Origin: Bacillota bacterium
GTDB lineage: Bacteria > Bacillota > Bacilli > Paenibacillales > NBRC-103111
Length of the DNA stretch: 64,000 nt
Reading direction: 5' to 3'
Assembly: GCA_023388055.1 (NCBI GenBank)
Contig: JAEWGW010000044.1
Location: 124,001 to 188,000 of the forward strand
The position numbers were made by a program, and so were the translations under genes. The first letter of the stretch is position 1. The number at the start of each line of letters is the position of its first letter. Below are positions 16,913-25,350 of this stretch, in pieces. The notes beneath the pieces were generated by a model. The model saw nothing but the letters and a program-made list of their open reading frames with translations. It was not told the origin of the DNA and did not search any database.

Positions 16913-17252
16913 TTACAACCGTGTTTCCGGAACCCCTTGCTCGATACTGGCTAGTTTGTACCGTTTGTATGGCACGACACAATCCGGGAACCCATGATGA
17001 ATTTTTAGACAATGTGAACAAAGCAAACGGCGGAGTACGAGGAAACGGCATTCACCATTCTCGCTGTGAGAGTCTGTTTTCGGTTCCCAATAACATGAAG
17101 CTTTTCTCCACAGCAGGGAAGGGAACTGATTCTGTAGACCTAACAAAAAATGATGAGTGAATTCTCAACCAGCGCATAGTTTGATAAATTGATCTTGTTG
17201 AATTGATGCGTACCCTGTTTCTTTTCTGTGATACGGTCATTCTAGAGAGCAA
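16913..17252 (-). pseudogene. Frameshifted remnant of an IS-associated DUF6431-like protein
   Basis: On the minus strand one frame (17252 to about 17060) reads FMLLGTENRLSQRE, and the adjoining frame continues with NGECRFLVLRRLLCSHC and then KIHHGFPDCVVPYKRY. The CxxC followed by the HHxxPDxxVPYKRY pattern is what I recall as the hallmark of DUF6431, a zinc-binding domain found with transposase-related proteins in Firmicutes. The expected N-terminal zinc cysteines are lost and at least one frameshift splits the reading frame. It marks the right border of the AT-rich glycan island. The family call is from memory. Confidence 0.55.
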
Positions 17253-17534
17253 TTTCCGGACAGGTAATTCCCGTCAGCAGTGGGATGTTACATTCTAGTC
17301 CAAACATTAAAGGCCATTAAACGATTAATAGGATAGTTAGAACTTGTTTAATCTAAAACTCACTCCCGCAAACGGTTTGAGCTTTTTTGTATTGTCTTTT
17401 AGGAGATCTAGCTGCAACAAGCCCCCCCCTCCACACATTGATCAAAACTCCCAAATAGGTTTATAATAGACAAATATAAGACTTTTTGATCTCATATGAG
17501 AGCAATGGTTTCGGCGATAGGGGAGGGCTGGGAG
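17253..17534. other. Intergenic DNA between IS remnant and unknown gene
   Basis: Together with the remnant beside it, this makes a gene-poor stretch of nearly 700 bases between the island and the next functional gene. I see no convincing ORF, tRNA or strong terminator. GAGCTTTTTT near 17380 has only a weak CAAA/TTTG stem. Composition changes here from the AT-rich island to the GC-rich backbone. A GGGGAGGG ribosome site at 17519-17526 belongs to the next gene. Confidence 0.4.
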
Positions 17535-19139
17535 ATGGGGGGTTACATCCGGTTGGAGATTCTGCCGCTGGGGATAGAGCCGAGTGAGTGGGAGCGGGTG
17601 TATGAGGAGTCGCTGCTGCTGGTGGGGGCGTATCCTTTTTTGGATCTGCTGGTGGATGAGGAGACGTATCAGGTGCTGTGGTCGTATGTGGACCGCTCCC
17701 GGGAGCGGCCGTTGAAGCAGGCGGGGAATGGGCTTGGTTGGCATGTGTTTGGGGATGAGGTTTCGCTGCAGACGGGGGAGTCCTTTGAGCTGGTGAGGAA
17801 CTTGGAGGTGTACCGGAGCCGGCTGCCCCGGCGTGGTGGGGGGAGCGGGAAGGATGTATTGGCCGGTTTGCTGGAGGAGGAGTGGCTGGTGCCGGCTGCT
17901 GCGGATACGGGTGGCGGGGTGGCGGTTTTTGACGCGAGGACGCAAGGGCATCCGTATCATTTGTATGTGCTGGCGATTGCTTGCCTGATTGAATGCCGCT
18001 TGCCGGGTAAGGCTGTGGTGACGGGGGATGTGACCGGGGAGCAGATGAGGTCTGCGGTGGGTTGGGCGAATGCGATTTTGCCGCGGCCGATTACGGTCTC
18101 TGACTGGTGTGAGGGGAGCCGGCTGTTGAAGCGGATTCGTTTGCTGGTACGAAATGAGTTAAGCGCGCTGGAGGCGTGGATGAAGCTATCCCTGGTGGAA
18201 TCGGAGGAGGAGCGGGGTGCGTTTATAAGGGGTGAATTCTCCGCATCGGTGATTCGCGCTTATTATCTTGCCCGGTTCCGGGAGCAGCCGGTGGGGCGGC
18301 TGGGCTTTCGTAAGGTGCTGCAGGAGTTTCTGCTCCACGGCTTTCCGCTGGGAGAGGCCTGCCGGATGTGTGTGCTGGATCCGGAGGGCTGCAAGTATGA
18401 CGCTGCGGCTTTTGTGGAGACTGTGCTCCAGTTAGGCTGGCCAAGTGCTCCGGAGCAGAAGGAGCATGAGCGATTATCTGGTTTGCAGGAGCTGCGGAGG
18501 GACATACCGGATACGGTCAATTCCATGCTGGGTAGGGTTATTCTTACGGTAGCGGGGGTGAGTGAGCCCTTGCGGACAGGATTTTCATATTCCGGGGTTG
18601 TGGATCTGCTGAAGGCGGAGTTAGGGGAGCGCTGTGATATGGAGGCCGTTTTGGAGCAGCGGGCGGAATCCGTGAGGGTGGGCAGAAGGCATGTTTTTCT
18701 GGAAAAGATGGGGCTGATGCTGGATGAGCTGGAGCTAAGTCCAGCTCACGGGTACGATATTGATCAAGTCGAGGGTTTGATGGGATGGACATGGGAGGAT
18801 CGCATCCATCCCCGTATGATGGAGAAGCTGAACCAGGTCTGCGCGTATATAACAGGGATGGTGCGGGAGATGTGCCGGGAGGAGCTGATGCGCTTCCATG
18901 CCGGTGACCAGCGGAAGAAGGAAGTGATGCTTGTTTCGCGGGGCAGGTCGTTTTACATTCATAAGAAGGCATGGGACTTCATATTAAGCCTGGAAAACCG
19001 CCCCGGCCAGCAGGAGCTGGTGTATCTGCTGCTTTCGGTCAAAGCGGATGAATACACTGTCCACCATATTTGCAAGGCGCTGGCCAATAATACGGAGCTG
19101 CTGCGGGCGTTTATTTTGAAGGAGGAGCTGCTTCACTGA
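17535..19139 (+). CDS. Conserved-looking protein of unknown function (534 aa)
   Basis: I do not recognise this protein. It is soluble, Leu/Glu-rich and mostly helical, without a signal peptide or membrane segment. Recurring features are Trp-containing helices (WERVYEESLLLVG, WEDRIHPRMMEKLNQVCAYI) and a basic C-terminal region (RGRSFYIHKKAWDFILSLEN). The coding strand is notably G-rich, especially in the first 500 bases. The frame opens at 17496, but ATG 17535 has GGGGAGGG eight bases upstream. Its 3' end overlaps the converging XRE regulator by 29 bases, so the two may affect each other's expression. Confidence 0.7.
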   Translation: MGGYIRLEILPLGIEPSEWERVYEESLLLVGAYPFLDLLVDEETYQVLWSYVDRSRERPLKQAGNGLGWHVFGDEVSLQTGESFELVRNLEVYRSRLPRRGGGSGKDVLAGLLEEEWLVPAAADTGGGVAVFDARTQGHPYHLYVLAIACLIECRLPGKAVVTGDVTGEQMRSAVGWANAILPRPITVSDWCEGSRLLKRIRLLVRNELSALEAWMKLSLVESEEERGAFIRGEFSASVIRAYYLARFREQPVGRLGFRKVLQEFLLHGFPLGEACRMCVLDPEGCKYDAAAFVETVLQLGWPSAPEQKEHERLSGLQELRRDIPDTVNSMLGRVILTVAGVSEPLRTGFSYSGVVDLLKAELGERCDMEAVLEQRAESVRVGRRHVFLEKMGLMLDELELSPAHGYDIDQVEGLMGWTWEDRIHPRMMEKLNQVCAYITGMVREMCREELMRFHAGDQRKKEVMLVSRGRSFYIHKKAWDFILSLENRPGQQELVYLLLSVKADEYTVHHICKALANNTELLRAFILKEELLH

Positions 19140-19881
19140 TGATCCTACCGATGACAGCAGGGCCAAGTGTGTCGTCGAAGGCTTCTATTGTAATTCCGTC
19201 TGCTGTGCGGACCGCTACGGGGTCGCCGTGTTCATACTGTACCTGCGGCTGGACAATGGCATAATGGATGCCGGTGCCAGTGCCGTTTTCCTGTTCCGGC
19301 ATGTCCTTCCCGGAAGGAACCGGAATGGCAAAACAATGCTGCAGGGGCTCTGCAACATGGAGATAACCCTGGATATGCTTCAGCCAATCTGCGGCAGTAC
19401 CGGCAGACTCCGGCTTAAGCAGGGGAATAATCCGCCCTGCATCCAGGGTATATGCAGAGGCGTCCTCCCGAACAGCCGGCAGCTTCTGTAAGGAAAGGGC
19501 TTTGGAGCGGCGCAAAAGCTTGTTGGGGATTTTCCCCGTTGGGAGTGAAATGTCCTTGTCCAGCAGTGCCAGCTGGAAGTACCGCTTGACGAAGGCCTGA
19601 TCCAGGTCGGACAGCTCGTGAAACAGACGGATCAGCTCCATTTGGTCCTCGGGAAGATCGCTGCCCTTCAGAAGCCAGTCGGCTGAAACCTGGAAGAATA
19701 GGGATAAGGCAATTAGCCCCGGGGCGGAAGGGTTCTTGTAGCCGTTCTCCCAATCGCTGATTTGTCCGGAGGATATGGTTACACCGGTTTGCTCCGTAAT
19801 TTTCTCCGCCAGCGCTTTCATCGAAAGACCAGTGCCCATACGGAGCGTTCTGATTCTGGTTCCGATTGACGTTAAGTCCAT
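19111..19881 (-). CDS. XRE-family helix-turn-helix transcriptional regulator
   Basis: Residues 1-70 form a Cro/C1-type HTH (IGTRIRTLRMGTGLSMKALA, SGQISDWENGYKNPSAPGLI). The linker and residues about 150-256 resemble an S24-like or ligand-sensing domain (HCFAIPVPSGKDMPEQENG, GDPVAVRTADGITIEAFDD), but I see no clear Ser-Lys peptidase pair. It is transcribed toward, and overlaps by 29 bases, the unknown gene at 17535. Targets are unknown; autoregulation from the region upstream of 19881 is usual for such proteins. GGGAGA lies upstream of the ATG. Confidence 0.8.
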   Translation of the reverse strand: MDLTSIGTRIRTLRMGTGLSMKALAEKITEQTGVTISSGQISDWENGYKNPSAPGLIALSLFFQVSADWLLKGSDLPEDQMELIRLFHELSDLDQAFVKRYFQLALLDKDISLPTGKIPNKLLRRSKALSLQKLPAVREDASAYTLDAGRIIPLLKPESAGTAADWLKHIQGYLHVAEPLQHCFAIPVPSGKDMPEQENGTGTGIHYAIVQPQVQYEHGDPVAVRTADGITIEAFDDTLGPAVIGRIISEAAPPSK

Positions 19882-20073
19882 ACGTCTGTCTCCCTGTCTC
19901 TATATTCTGATTTCTATCATAGCATATTCGCGGAGAGGACCGTGATATATATTGAAGAAACAGAAAGCGCGGATTCTGGACCGGTTCCGGAGCAAGCAGG
20001 GGCTGCCAGATGGCCAAACAGGGGCACGGATAGACAAGAATCGAACAAAGACAACAAAAAAATCCCCACAAGC

Positions 20074-20180
20074 TGTGTACAAATTAATCCCCAGCCTGTG
20101 GATAATGTGCATAACTTTGTGGATAGTCAATGAAAACAAGGTTTCATAGTATGTATAGAATGTGCTTATCGTGTGCATAC
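20074..20180. promoter_or_regulatory. Cluster of DnaA boxes, all in one orientation
   Basis: Against the DnaA box TTATNCACA, read here on the other strand as TGTGNATAA, the region holds TGTGTACAA (20074-20082), TGTGGATAA (20097-20105, perfect), TGTGCATAA (20106-20114, perfect and directly abutting), TGTGGATAG (20118-20126) and TGTGCATAC (20172-20180). It fills the non-coding stretch between the XRE regulator and the cold-shock promoter. No dnaA or dnaN gene is nearby, so it is not the usual origin. A DnaA-titrating or DnaA-regulated site is the likely reading. Confidence 0.65.
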
Positions 20181-20251
20181 CGGAATTTTTAGAAAATTGA
20201 GGAGAATAATATCTAGTTTTGTCGAATGGATTTTGGGGGGGTTCATTTCAA

Positions 20252-20280
20252 TTGACATCGGTTACATCCGGTGATATCAT
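20252..20280 (+). promoter_or_regulatory. Sigma-A promoter of the cold-shock gene
   Basis: TTGACA (20252-20257) is followed after 17 bases by TATCAT (20275-20280), matching the vegetative consensus at 11 of 12 positions. It lies about 50 bases upstream of the cold-shock ATG, giving a short leader. Confidence 0.85.
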
Positions 20281-20331
20281 CAGGTTGTGAGCACGACTCA
20301 CAGCTACTTGAACACGAAGGGAATGTTCTGC

Positions 20332-20529
20332 ATGCAAGGTAAAGTGAAATGGTTTAACGCAGAAAAGGGTTATGGCTTCATCGAGCGCGAAGATGGCGGC
20401 GACGTATTCGTTCACTTCTCCGCAATCCAATCCGAAGGTTTCAAGACCCTCGAAGAAGGACAAGAAGTGGAATTCGATATCGTTGAAGGCGCACGTGGTC
20501 CGCAAGCAGCTAATGTGGTAAAACTGTAA
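20332..20529 (+). CDS. Cold-shock protein (CspA/CspB family)
   Basis: A 65-residue single cold-shock domain that binds single-stranded RNA and DNA and melts RNA structure. It contains RNP1 (KGYGFIERE) and RNP2 (DVFVHFSAI) and the family start MQGKVKWFNAEKGYGFI. ATG 20332 was chosen over ATG 20323 because GAAGGGA at 20316-20321 is correctly spaced only for the later codon. A strong promoter and a terminator frame it as a monocistronic unit. Confidence 0.96.
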   Translation: MQGKVKWFNAEKGYGFIEREDGGDVFVHFSAIQSEGFKTLEEGQEVEFDIVEGARGPQAANVVKL

Positions 20530-20580
20530 TCAACCGGTCTCGGTGACCGCTTGAATAAATGGTCCCATAAGCAGAGAGGC

Positions 20581-20604
20581 ACCCCGATTCGTTCGGGGTG
20601 TTTT
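20581..20604 (+). terminator. Intrinsic terminator of the cold-shock gene
   Basis: ACCCCGA (20581-20587) pairs with TCGGGGT (20593-20599) around a short loop, followed by GTTTTT. Confidence 0.9.
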
Positions 20605-20683
20605 TCTGTTTGATATCAGGTATTCCCAATTTGGTAAGATCCTAACCCTGGGAATGAAAATGTTTTGACCATGTAAAGGGTTT

Positions 20684-20712
20684 TTGAAGATGGACGGCGA
20701 ATAGGATATACT
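20684..20712 (+). promoter_or_regulatory. Probable promoter of hpf
   Basis: TTGAAG (20684-20689), a 17-base spacer and TATACT (20707-20712) lie about 25 bases upstream of the hpf start. Many hpf genes also use stress sigma factors, and a clear SigB site was not found here. Confidence 0.55.
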
Positions 20713-20737
20713 AGAGAGAGAAAGGAGGAGTTTATCC

Positions 20738-21289
20738 ATGAATTTCAGCATTAGAGGCGATCGCATTGAGGTTACAGAGGCATTGCGCGAATACGTGGAG
20801 AAAAAGCTCGGCCGGCTCGAAAGATATTTCGAAGCTCCCCCTACATCTGAAGTGAATGTAAAATTGAGCGTCATCCGGGAGAAGCAGAATGTTGAGGTGA
20901 CGATCCCCTTAACAGGTGTTCTGCTCCGCGCGGAGGAGAGAAGCGACGACATGTATGCCTCCATCGATCTGGTGGTAGACAAGCTGGAGCGCCAGATCCG
21001 CAAGTACAAAACCAAGGTGAACCGCAAGGTGCGCCAGGAATCCGGCTACAAGAACCTGTTTAAGGATGATGTGGTCACCCCCGTACATTTGTTGGAGGAA
21101 GAAGATGAGTATGAGGTCGTCCGGACGAAGCGGTTTACGCTGAAGCCCATGGATGTGGAGGAAGCAATTCTTCAGATGAACATGGTGGGACACACCTTCT
21201 TTGTTTTTGCCAATTCGGACTCGTCCCAGGTGAATGTGGTGTATAAGCGTGCCGATGGCAAGTACGGCTTGATCGAGCCGGCTCAATAA
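20738..21289 (+). CDS. hpf: Ribosome hibernation promoting factor, long form
   Basis: Binds the 30S decoding region and, through its C-terminal domain, dimerises ribosomes into inactive 100S particles in stationary phase. The N-terminal S30AE domain (MNFSIRGDRIEVTEALREYV, YASIDLVVDKLERQIRKYKT) is followed by a linker and the long-form dimerisation domain (KRFTLKPMDVEEAILQMNMV, VNVVYKRADGKYGLI). At 183 residues it is the long type usual in Firmicutes. AAAGGAGGAG precedes the ATG. The order hpf-secA-prfB is conserved with yvyD-secA-prfB of Bacillus subtilis. Confidence 0.95.
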   Translation: MNFSIRGDRIEVTEALREYVEKKLGRLERYFEAPPTSEVNVKLSVIREKQNVEVTIPLTGVLLRAEERSDDMYASIDLVVDKLERQIRKYKTKVNRKVRQESGYKNLFKDDVVTPVHLLEEEDEYEVVRTKRFTLKPMDVEEAILQMNMVGHTFFVFANSDSSQVNVVYKRADGKYGLIEPAQ

Positions 21290-21313
21290 TTCCATTTTGA
21301 ACTGATTATCCAG

Positions 21314-21341
21314 GGCTTGGCCGTTACCGGTCAGGCCTTTT
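21314..21341 (+). terminator. Intrinsic terminator after hpf
   Basis: GGCTTGGCC (21314-21322) pairs with GGTCAGGCC (21329-21337), nine pairs with two G-T wobbles, followed by TTTTATAT. It separates hpf from secA. TATAAT at 21400-21405 downstream may belong to a secA promoter. Confidence 0.8.
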
Positions 21342-21529
21342 ATATATGGCGTGCGGGTGACATCGGAAGAGAAAATGAAACGCCCGGACATTTCTTGCGT
21401 ATAATAAGAGTTATGTGTATAGCTTGGCCGGCAGCTGGCAGGATGTGTTGTTGCTACCGGGGGACGAAACTGTTACAATTTCTGTATGTGTGTCCATCGA
21501 TAATGGATGTTGAAAGGGGTAGTACGCCC

Positions 21530-24031
21530 ATGCTGGGACTCGTAAAGAAAATTTTTGGCGACGCCAACGAGAGAGAAATCAAGAAGATGATGAGGAACGT
21601 TGAAATCATCAACTCCCTTGAACCGAAATACCAGGCCATGTCCGACGAGGAGCTGCGTGCGCAGACCGATGTTCTGAAGGAACGTGTGGCCAAAGGGGAG
21701 GAGCTGGACATTGTCCTCACCGATGCGTTTGCGGTCGTCCGCGAAGCCTCCAAGCGGGTGCTGGGCAAACGCCACTTTGATGTGCAATTAATCGGTGGTA
21801 TGGTGCTCCACAGCGGCCGTATTTCTGAGATGAAAACCGGTGAAGGCAAAACCCAAACCGCCGCTCTGTCCTTGTATTTGAACGCCCTTACAGGCAAAGG
21901 CGTCCACTTGGTAACGGTCAATGATTATCTGGCTACCGTGGGCCGGGACGAAATGGGTAAAATATATAATTTCCTGGGAATGACCGTGGGTCTGAACCTG
22001 TCGCAAATGAGCCATGAGGACAAGCAGGCTGCGTATGCCTGTGACATCACGTACGGAACGAACAATGAGTTCGGCTTCGATTACCTGCGGGACAACATGG
22101 TTCTGTATAAAGAGCAAATGGTGCAGCGGCCCCTTTATTATGCCATTGTGGACGAAGTGGACTCCATTCTGGTGGATGAAGCGCGGACGCCTCTTATTAT
22201 TTCCGGACAAGCCTCCAAGTCCACGGACTTGTATGTGACGGCTAACCGGTTCGTGATGACGCTGCGGGATGAGCAGGACTACAATGTGGATGTGAAGCTG
22301 AAGTCGGTTACACTCACGGAAGCGGGCGTAGCCAAGGCGGAAAGCTATTTCGATATTGAAAACCTCTTCGATCACGCCAATGTGACCATCAACCACCATG
22401 TGACCCAAGGCCTAAAGGCCCACGCTATTATGAAGCGCGACGTGGACTATGTGGTTCAAGTGGATGAGGACGGGTCAGAGGAAGTTATCATCGTTGACGA
22501 ATTTACCGGACGCCTTATGGTAGGCCGCCGGTACAGCGACGGTTTGCATCAAGCCATCGAGGCCAAGGAAGGCATCAAGATCCAGAATGAAAGCATGACC
22601 CTGGCTACCATCACCTTCCAGAACTACTTCCGGATGTACCGCAAGCTGGCCGGTATGACCGGTACGGCGAAGACCGAGGAAGAGGAGTTCAAGAAGATTT
22701 ACGGCCTGGAGGTTGTGGTTGTGCCCACCAACCGCCCGATGATCCGGAAGGATCTGCCGGACGTGGTCTACAAATCCGAAGGCAGCAAGTTCCGCGCGGT
22801 GGTGGAGGAAATCGTCAAGCGCCATCAAAACAAACAACCGGTGCTGGTGGGTACGGTCTCCATCGAGAACTCAGAGAAGCTGTCTGCCATGCTGAAGAAA
22901 AAGGGCGTTCAGCACCAGGTGTTGAATGCCAAGTATCATAAGGAAGAAGCGGAAATCGTGGCGAAGGCCGGTCAACCCGGTGCTGTAACCATTTCCACCA
23001 ACATGGCTGGCCGTGGTACAGACATTCTGCTCGGAACGGGAGTAGCGGATTCGGGCGGTCTGCATATTATAGGAACGGAGCGCCATGAGAGCCGCCGGAT
23101 CGATAACCAGCTGCGGGGCCGCTCCGGACGCCAAGGAGACCCCGGTTCCTCCCAGTTCTATCTGTCCATGGAGGATGAGCTCATGCGCCGGTTCGGCGCC
23201 GAGAACATCATGGGGATGATGGACCGGCTTGGTTTTGAGGAAGATATGCCCATCGAGAGCAAGATGATTACCCGCGCCGTCGAATCTGCCCAGAAGCGGG
23301 TGGAAGGCAATAACTTCGACGCACGGCGGAACGTCCTGCAGTACGACGATGTGATGAACCAGCAGCGGAACATCATCTACAAGCAGCGGAAGGAAATTCT
23401 TGAATCCGAGAACCTCCGCGCTGTTGTGGTGGGGATGATTAATGAGACCATTGACCGTATCGTGGACGCCCACTGCGGCGATGATGTGATTCCCGAAGAG
23501 TGGGATTTGGAGGCTGTGGTGGAATACTGCAACCGCACCTTCCTCCAGGAAGGTACAATCTCCCGTGATGATCTGTGGGGTAAGGAAAAGGAAGAGGTTG
23601 TGGAGCAGCTTAAGGGTATGGTGGATTCCCTGTACAATGCCCGGGAAGAGCAGCTGGGCGAGCTGATGCGGGAGTTTGAAAAGGTGGTTGTGCTCCGTGC
23701 CGTAGACTCCAAGTGGATGGACCATATCGATGCTATGGACCAGCTCCGCCAAGGTATCCATCTGCGTGCTTACGGCGGTACCGATCCGCTGCGTGAGTAC
23801 CAAAAGGAAGGCTTCCAGATGTTCCAGGAGATGGTCGATTCCATCCAGGAGGAAGTTTCTACTTATATTATGAAGGCTCACGTGGAAGCCAATATCGAGC
23901 GTCAGGCTGTGGCGGAGGGCCAGGTTGCGGCTGATAACTCCCCAACGCGGCGCGAGGAAAAAGTCGGACGCAACGAGCTCTGTCCTTGCGGCAGCGGCAA
24001 AAAGTACAAGAACTGCCACGGTGCAGGCTGA
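21530..24031 (+). CDS. secA: Protein translocase motor subunit SecA
   Basis: The ATPase that drives preproteins through SecYEG. Residues 1-20 are the SecA start (MLGLVKKIFGDANEREIKKM). Walker A is MKTGEGKT near residue 101, YAIVDEVDSILVDEARTPL gives the DEAD-type motif, TNMAGRGTDILLG and GTERHESRRIDNQLRGRSGR are the second motor domain, and the C-terminus has the zinc-binding tail CPCGSGKKYKNCHG. The length of 833 residues is normal. The frame opens at 21317, but ATG 21530 has GAAAGGGG upstream. Only 33 bases separate it from prfB. Confidence 0.97.
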   Translation: MLGLVKKIFGDANEREIKKMMRNVEIINSLEPKYQAMSDEELRAQTDVLKERVAKGEELDIVLTDAFAVVREASKRVLGKRHFDVQLIGGMVLHSGRISEMKTGEGKTQTAALSLYLNALTGKGVHLVTVNDYLATVGRDEMGKIYNFLGMTVGLNLSQMSHEDKQAAYACDITYGTNNEFGFDYLRDNMVLYKEQMVQRPLYYAIVDEVDSILVDEARTPLIISGQASKSTDLYVTANRFVMTLRDEQDYNVDVKLKSVTLTEAGVAKAESYFDIENLFDHANVTINHHVTQGLKAHAIMKRDVDYVVQVDEDGSEEVIIVDEFTGRLMVGRRYSDGLHQAIEAKEGIKIQNESMTLATITFQNYFRMYRKLAGMTGTAKTEEEEFKKIYGLEVVVVPTNRPMIRKDLPDVVYKSEGSKFRAVVEEIVKRHQNKQPVLVGTVSIENSEKLSAMLKKKGVQHQVLNAKYHKEEAEIVAKAGQPGAVTISTNMAGRGTDILLGTGVADSGGLHIIGTERHESRRIDNQLRGRSGRQGDPGSSQFYLSMEDELMRRFGAENIMGMMDRLGFEEDMPIESKMITRAVESAQKRVEGNNFDARRNVLQYDDVMNQQRNIIYKQRKEILESENLRAVVVGMINETIDRIVDAHCGDDVIPEEWDLEAVVEYCNRTFLQEGTISRDDLWGKEKEEVVEQLKGMVDSLYNAREEQLGELMREFEKVVVLRAVDSKWMDHIDAMDQLRQGIHLRAYGGTDPLREYQKEGFQMFQEMVDSIQEEVSTYIMKAHVEANIERQAVAEGQVAADNSPTRREEKVGRNELCPCGSGKKYKNCHGAG

Positions 24032-24064
24032 ACAATATAGAAATTCGAATGAGGTGTATGCAGT

Positions 24065-25190
24065 ATGCTGGAACCAGAAATAAAGCAAGACCTGCGCGCG
24101 ATTGCAGAGCGACTCACAAACCTTAGGGGGTCTCTTTGACTTAGATCTGAAGCAGGAGGAAATTTCGGATTATGAGGAAAAGATGACGGTTCCCGATTTC
24201 TGGGACGACAATGATCGGGCACAGAAGATTATTAGTGAGCTGAATGCCATTAAAGCGGTGGTGGAGGAATTCACTGAGCTGAGCAGCCAGTACGAGGATC
24301 TGGAGCTGACCCGGGAGCTGGTGGAGGAAGAGCAGGACGACAGTATGGCTGCGGAGCTGGGAGCCGGTGTTGCCGCTCTCATGAAGAAGCTGGATGAATA
24401 CGAGCTGCAGCTTCTGTTGAACCAGCCTTACGATAAGCTGAACGCCTATCTTGAGCTCCACCCTGGTGCAGGCGGCACCGAATCCCAGGATTGGGCGGAT
24501 ATGCTACTGCGTATGTACCGCCGTTGGGGTGAAAAGCGGGGCTTCAAGGTGGAGGTTGTGGATTACCTCCCTGGAGATGAAGCGGGTGTCAAGAGTGTCA
24601 CCCTTCTCTTCAAGGGCTTCAATGCGTACGGCTATCTCAAGGCGGAGAAGGGTGTCCACCGGCTGGTGCGGATTTCCCCCTTTGATTCTTCGGGCCGGCG
24701 CCACACCTCCTTTGTCTCCTGTGATGTGATGCCGGAGATTGACGATTCCATCGAGATTGAAATCCGTCCTGAGGATCTGCATGTGGATACCTACCGCTCC
24801 AGCGGTGCGGGTGGCCAGCACATTAACAAAACGGAATCCGCGGTGCGGATTACCCACATGCCTACGGGCATCGTGGTCTCCTGCCAGACGGAGCGCTCGC
24901 AGATTCAGAACAGAGAACGCTGTATGACTATGCTTCGCTCCAAGCTCTACGAGAAGAAGATCGAGGAGCAGCAGCAGCACCTGGCTGAGATCCGCGGGGT
25001 GCAGATGGATATTGCCTGGGGCAGCCAAATCCGCTCCTACGTGTTCCACCCCTACAGCATGGTCAAGGATCACCGGACCGGTGCCGAATCCGGCAATATC
25101 GGATCGGTGATGGACGGGGAAATTGATTTCCTGATCGATGCTTATCTGCGGGGCCAAATCAACACCAAAAACGACAGCGATACTATGTAA
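24065..25190 (+). CDS. prfB: Peptide chain release factor 2 (programmed +1 frameshift)
   Basis: RF2 ends translation at UGA and UAA. A 24-codon first frame from ATG 24065 (MLEPEIKQDLRAIAERLTNL) reaches CTT then TGA (24137-24139). Slipping +1 at CTT joins it to the main frame, which continues at GAC 24138 and runs to TAA 25190. The catalytic GGQ is in SSGAGGQHINKTESAV. Release is autoregulated: when RF2 is scarce the ribosome stalls at UGA and shifts. A simple ORF search misses the first codons. The gene follows secA closely, as in Bacillus subtilis. Confidence 0.97.
24125..24140 (+). promoter_or_regulatory. prfB: RF2 programmed frameshift site
   Basis: AGGGGG (24125-24130) is the internal Shine-Dalgarno-like stimulator, followed after three bases by the slippery CTTTGAC (24134-24140) with the in-frame TGA. 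Order and spacing match the classical RF2 element. Confidence 0.97.
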
Positions 25191-25254
25191 GGAGCTGCGA
25201 GGAAATTAGCGGTACTTTATTTCGTCGCAGTCTCTAACAAGCTGTCAGGAAAAG

Positions 25255-25316
25255 AATCCTACATCAAGTCCGAACCCGAACCGACAGGGGGTGGCGGGCG
25301 GTGTAGGATTTTTTTG
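25255..25316 (+). terminator. Intrinsic terminator after prfB
   Basis: AATCCTACA (25255-25263) pairs with TGTAGGATT (25302-25310), followed by TTTTTT. The loop of about 38 bases is long and GC-rich and probably folds internally. Confidence 0.85.
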
Positions 25317-25350
25317 TGAGAATGCATGATTACAGGAGGCAGGGGAAGGC

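Noticed and set aside
20074..20180. Chromosomal replication origin
   Set aside because: DnaA boxes are present, but there is no dnaA/dnaN gene or obvious AT-rich unwinding element beside them; a titration or regulatory cluster fits better.
22871..24088. 405-codon minus-strand open frame opposite secA
   Set aside because: Antisense to a universally conserved gene, with no recognisable domain.
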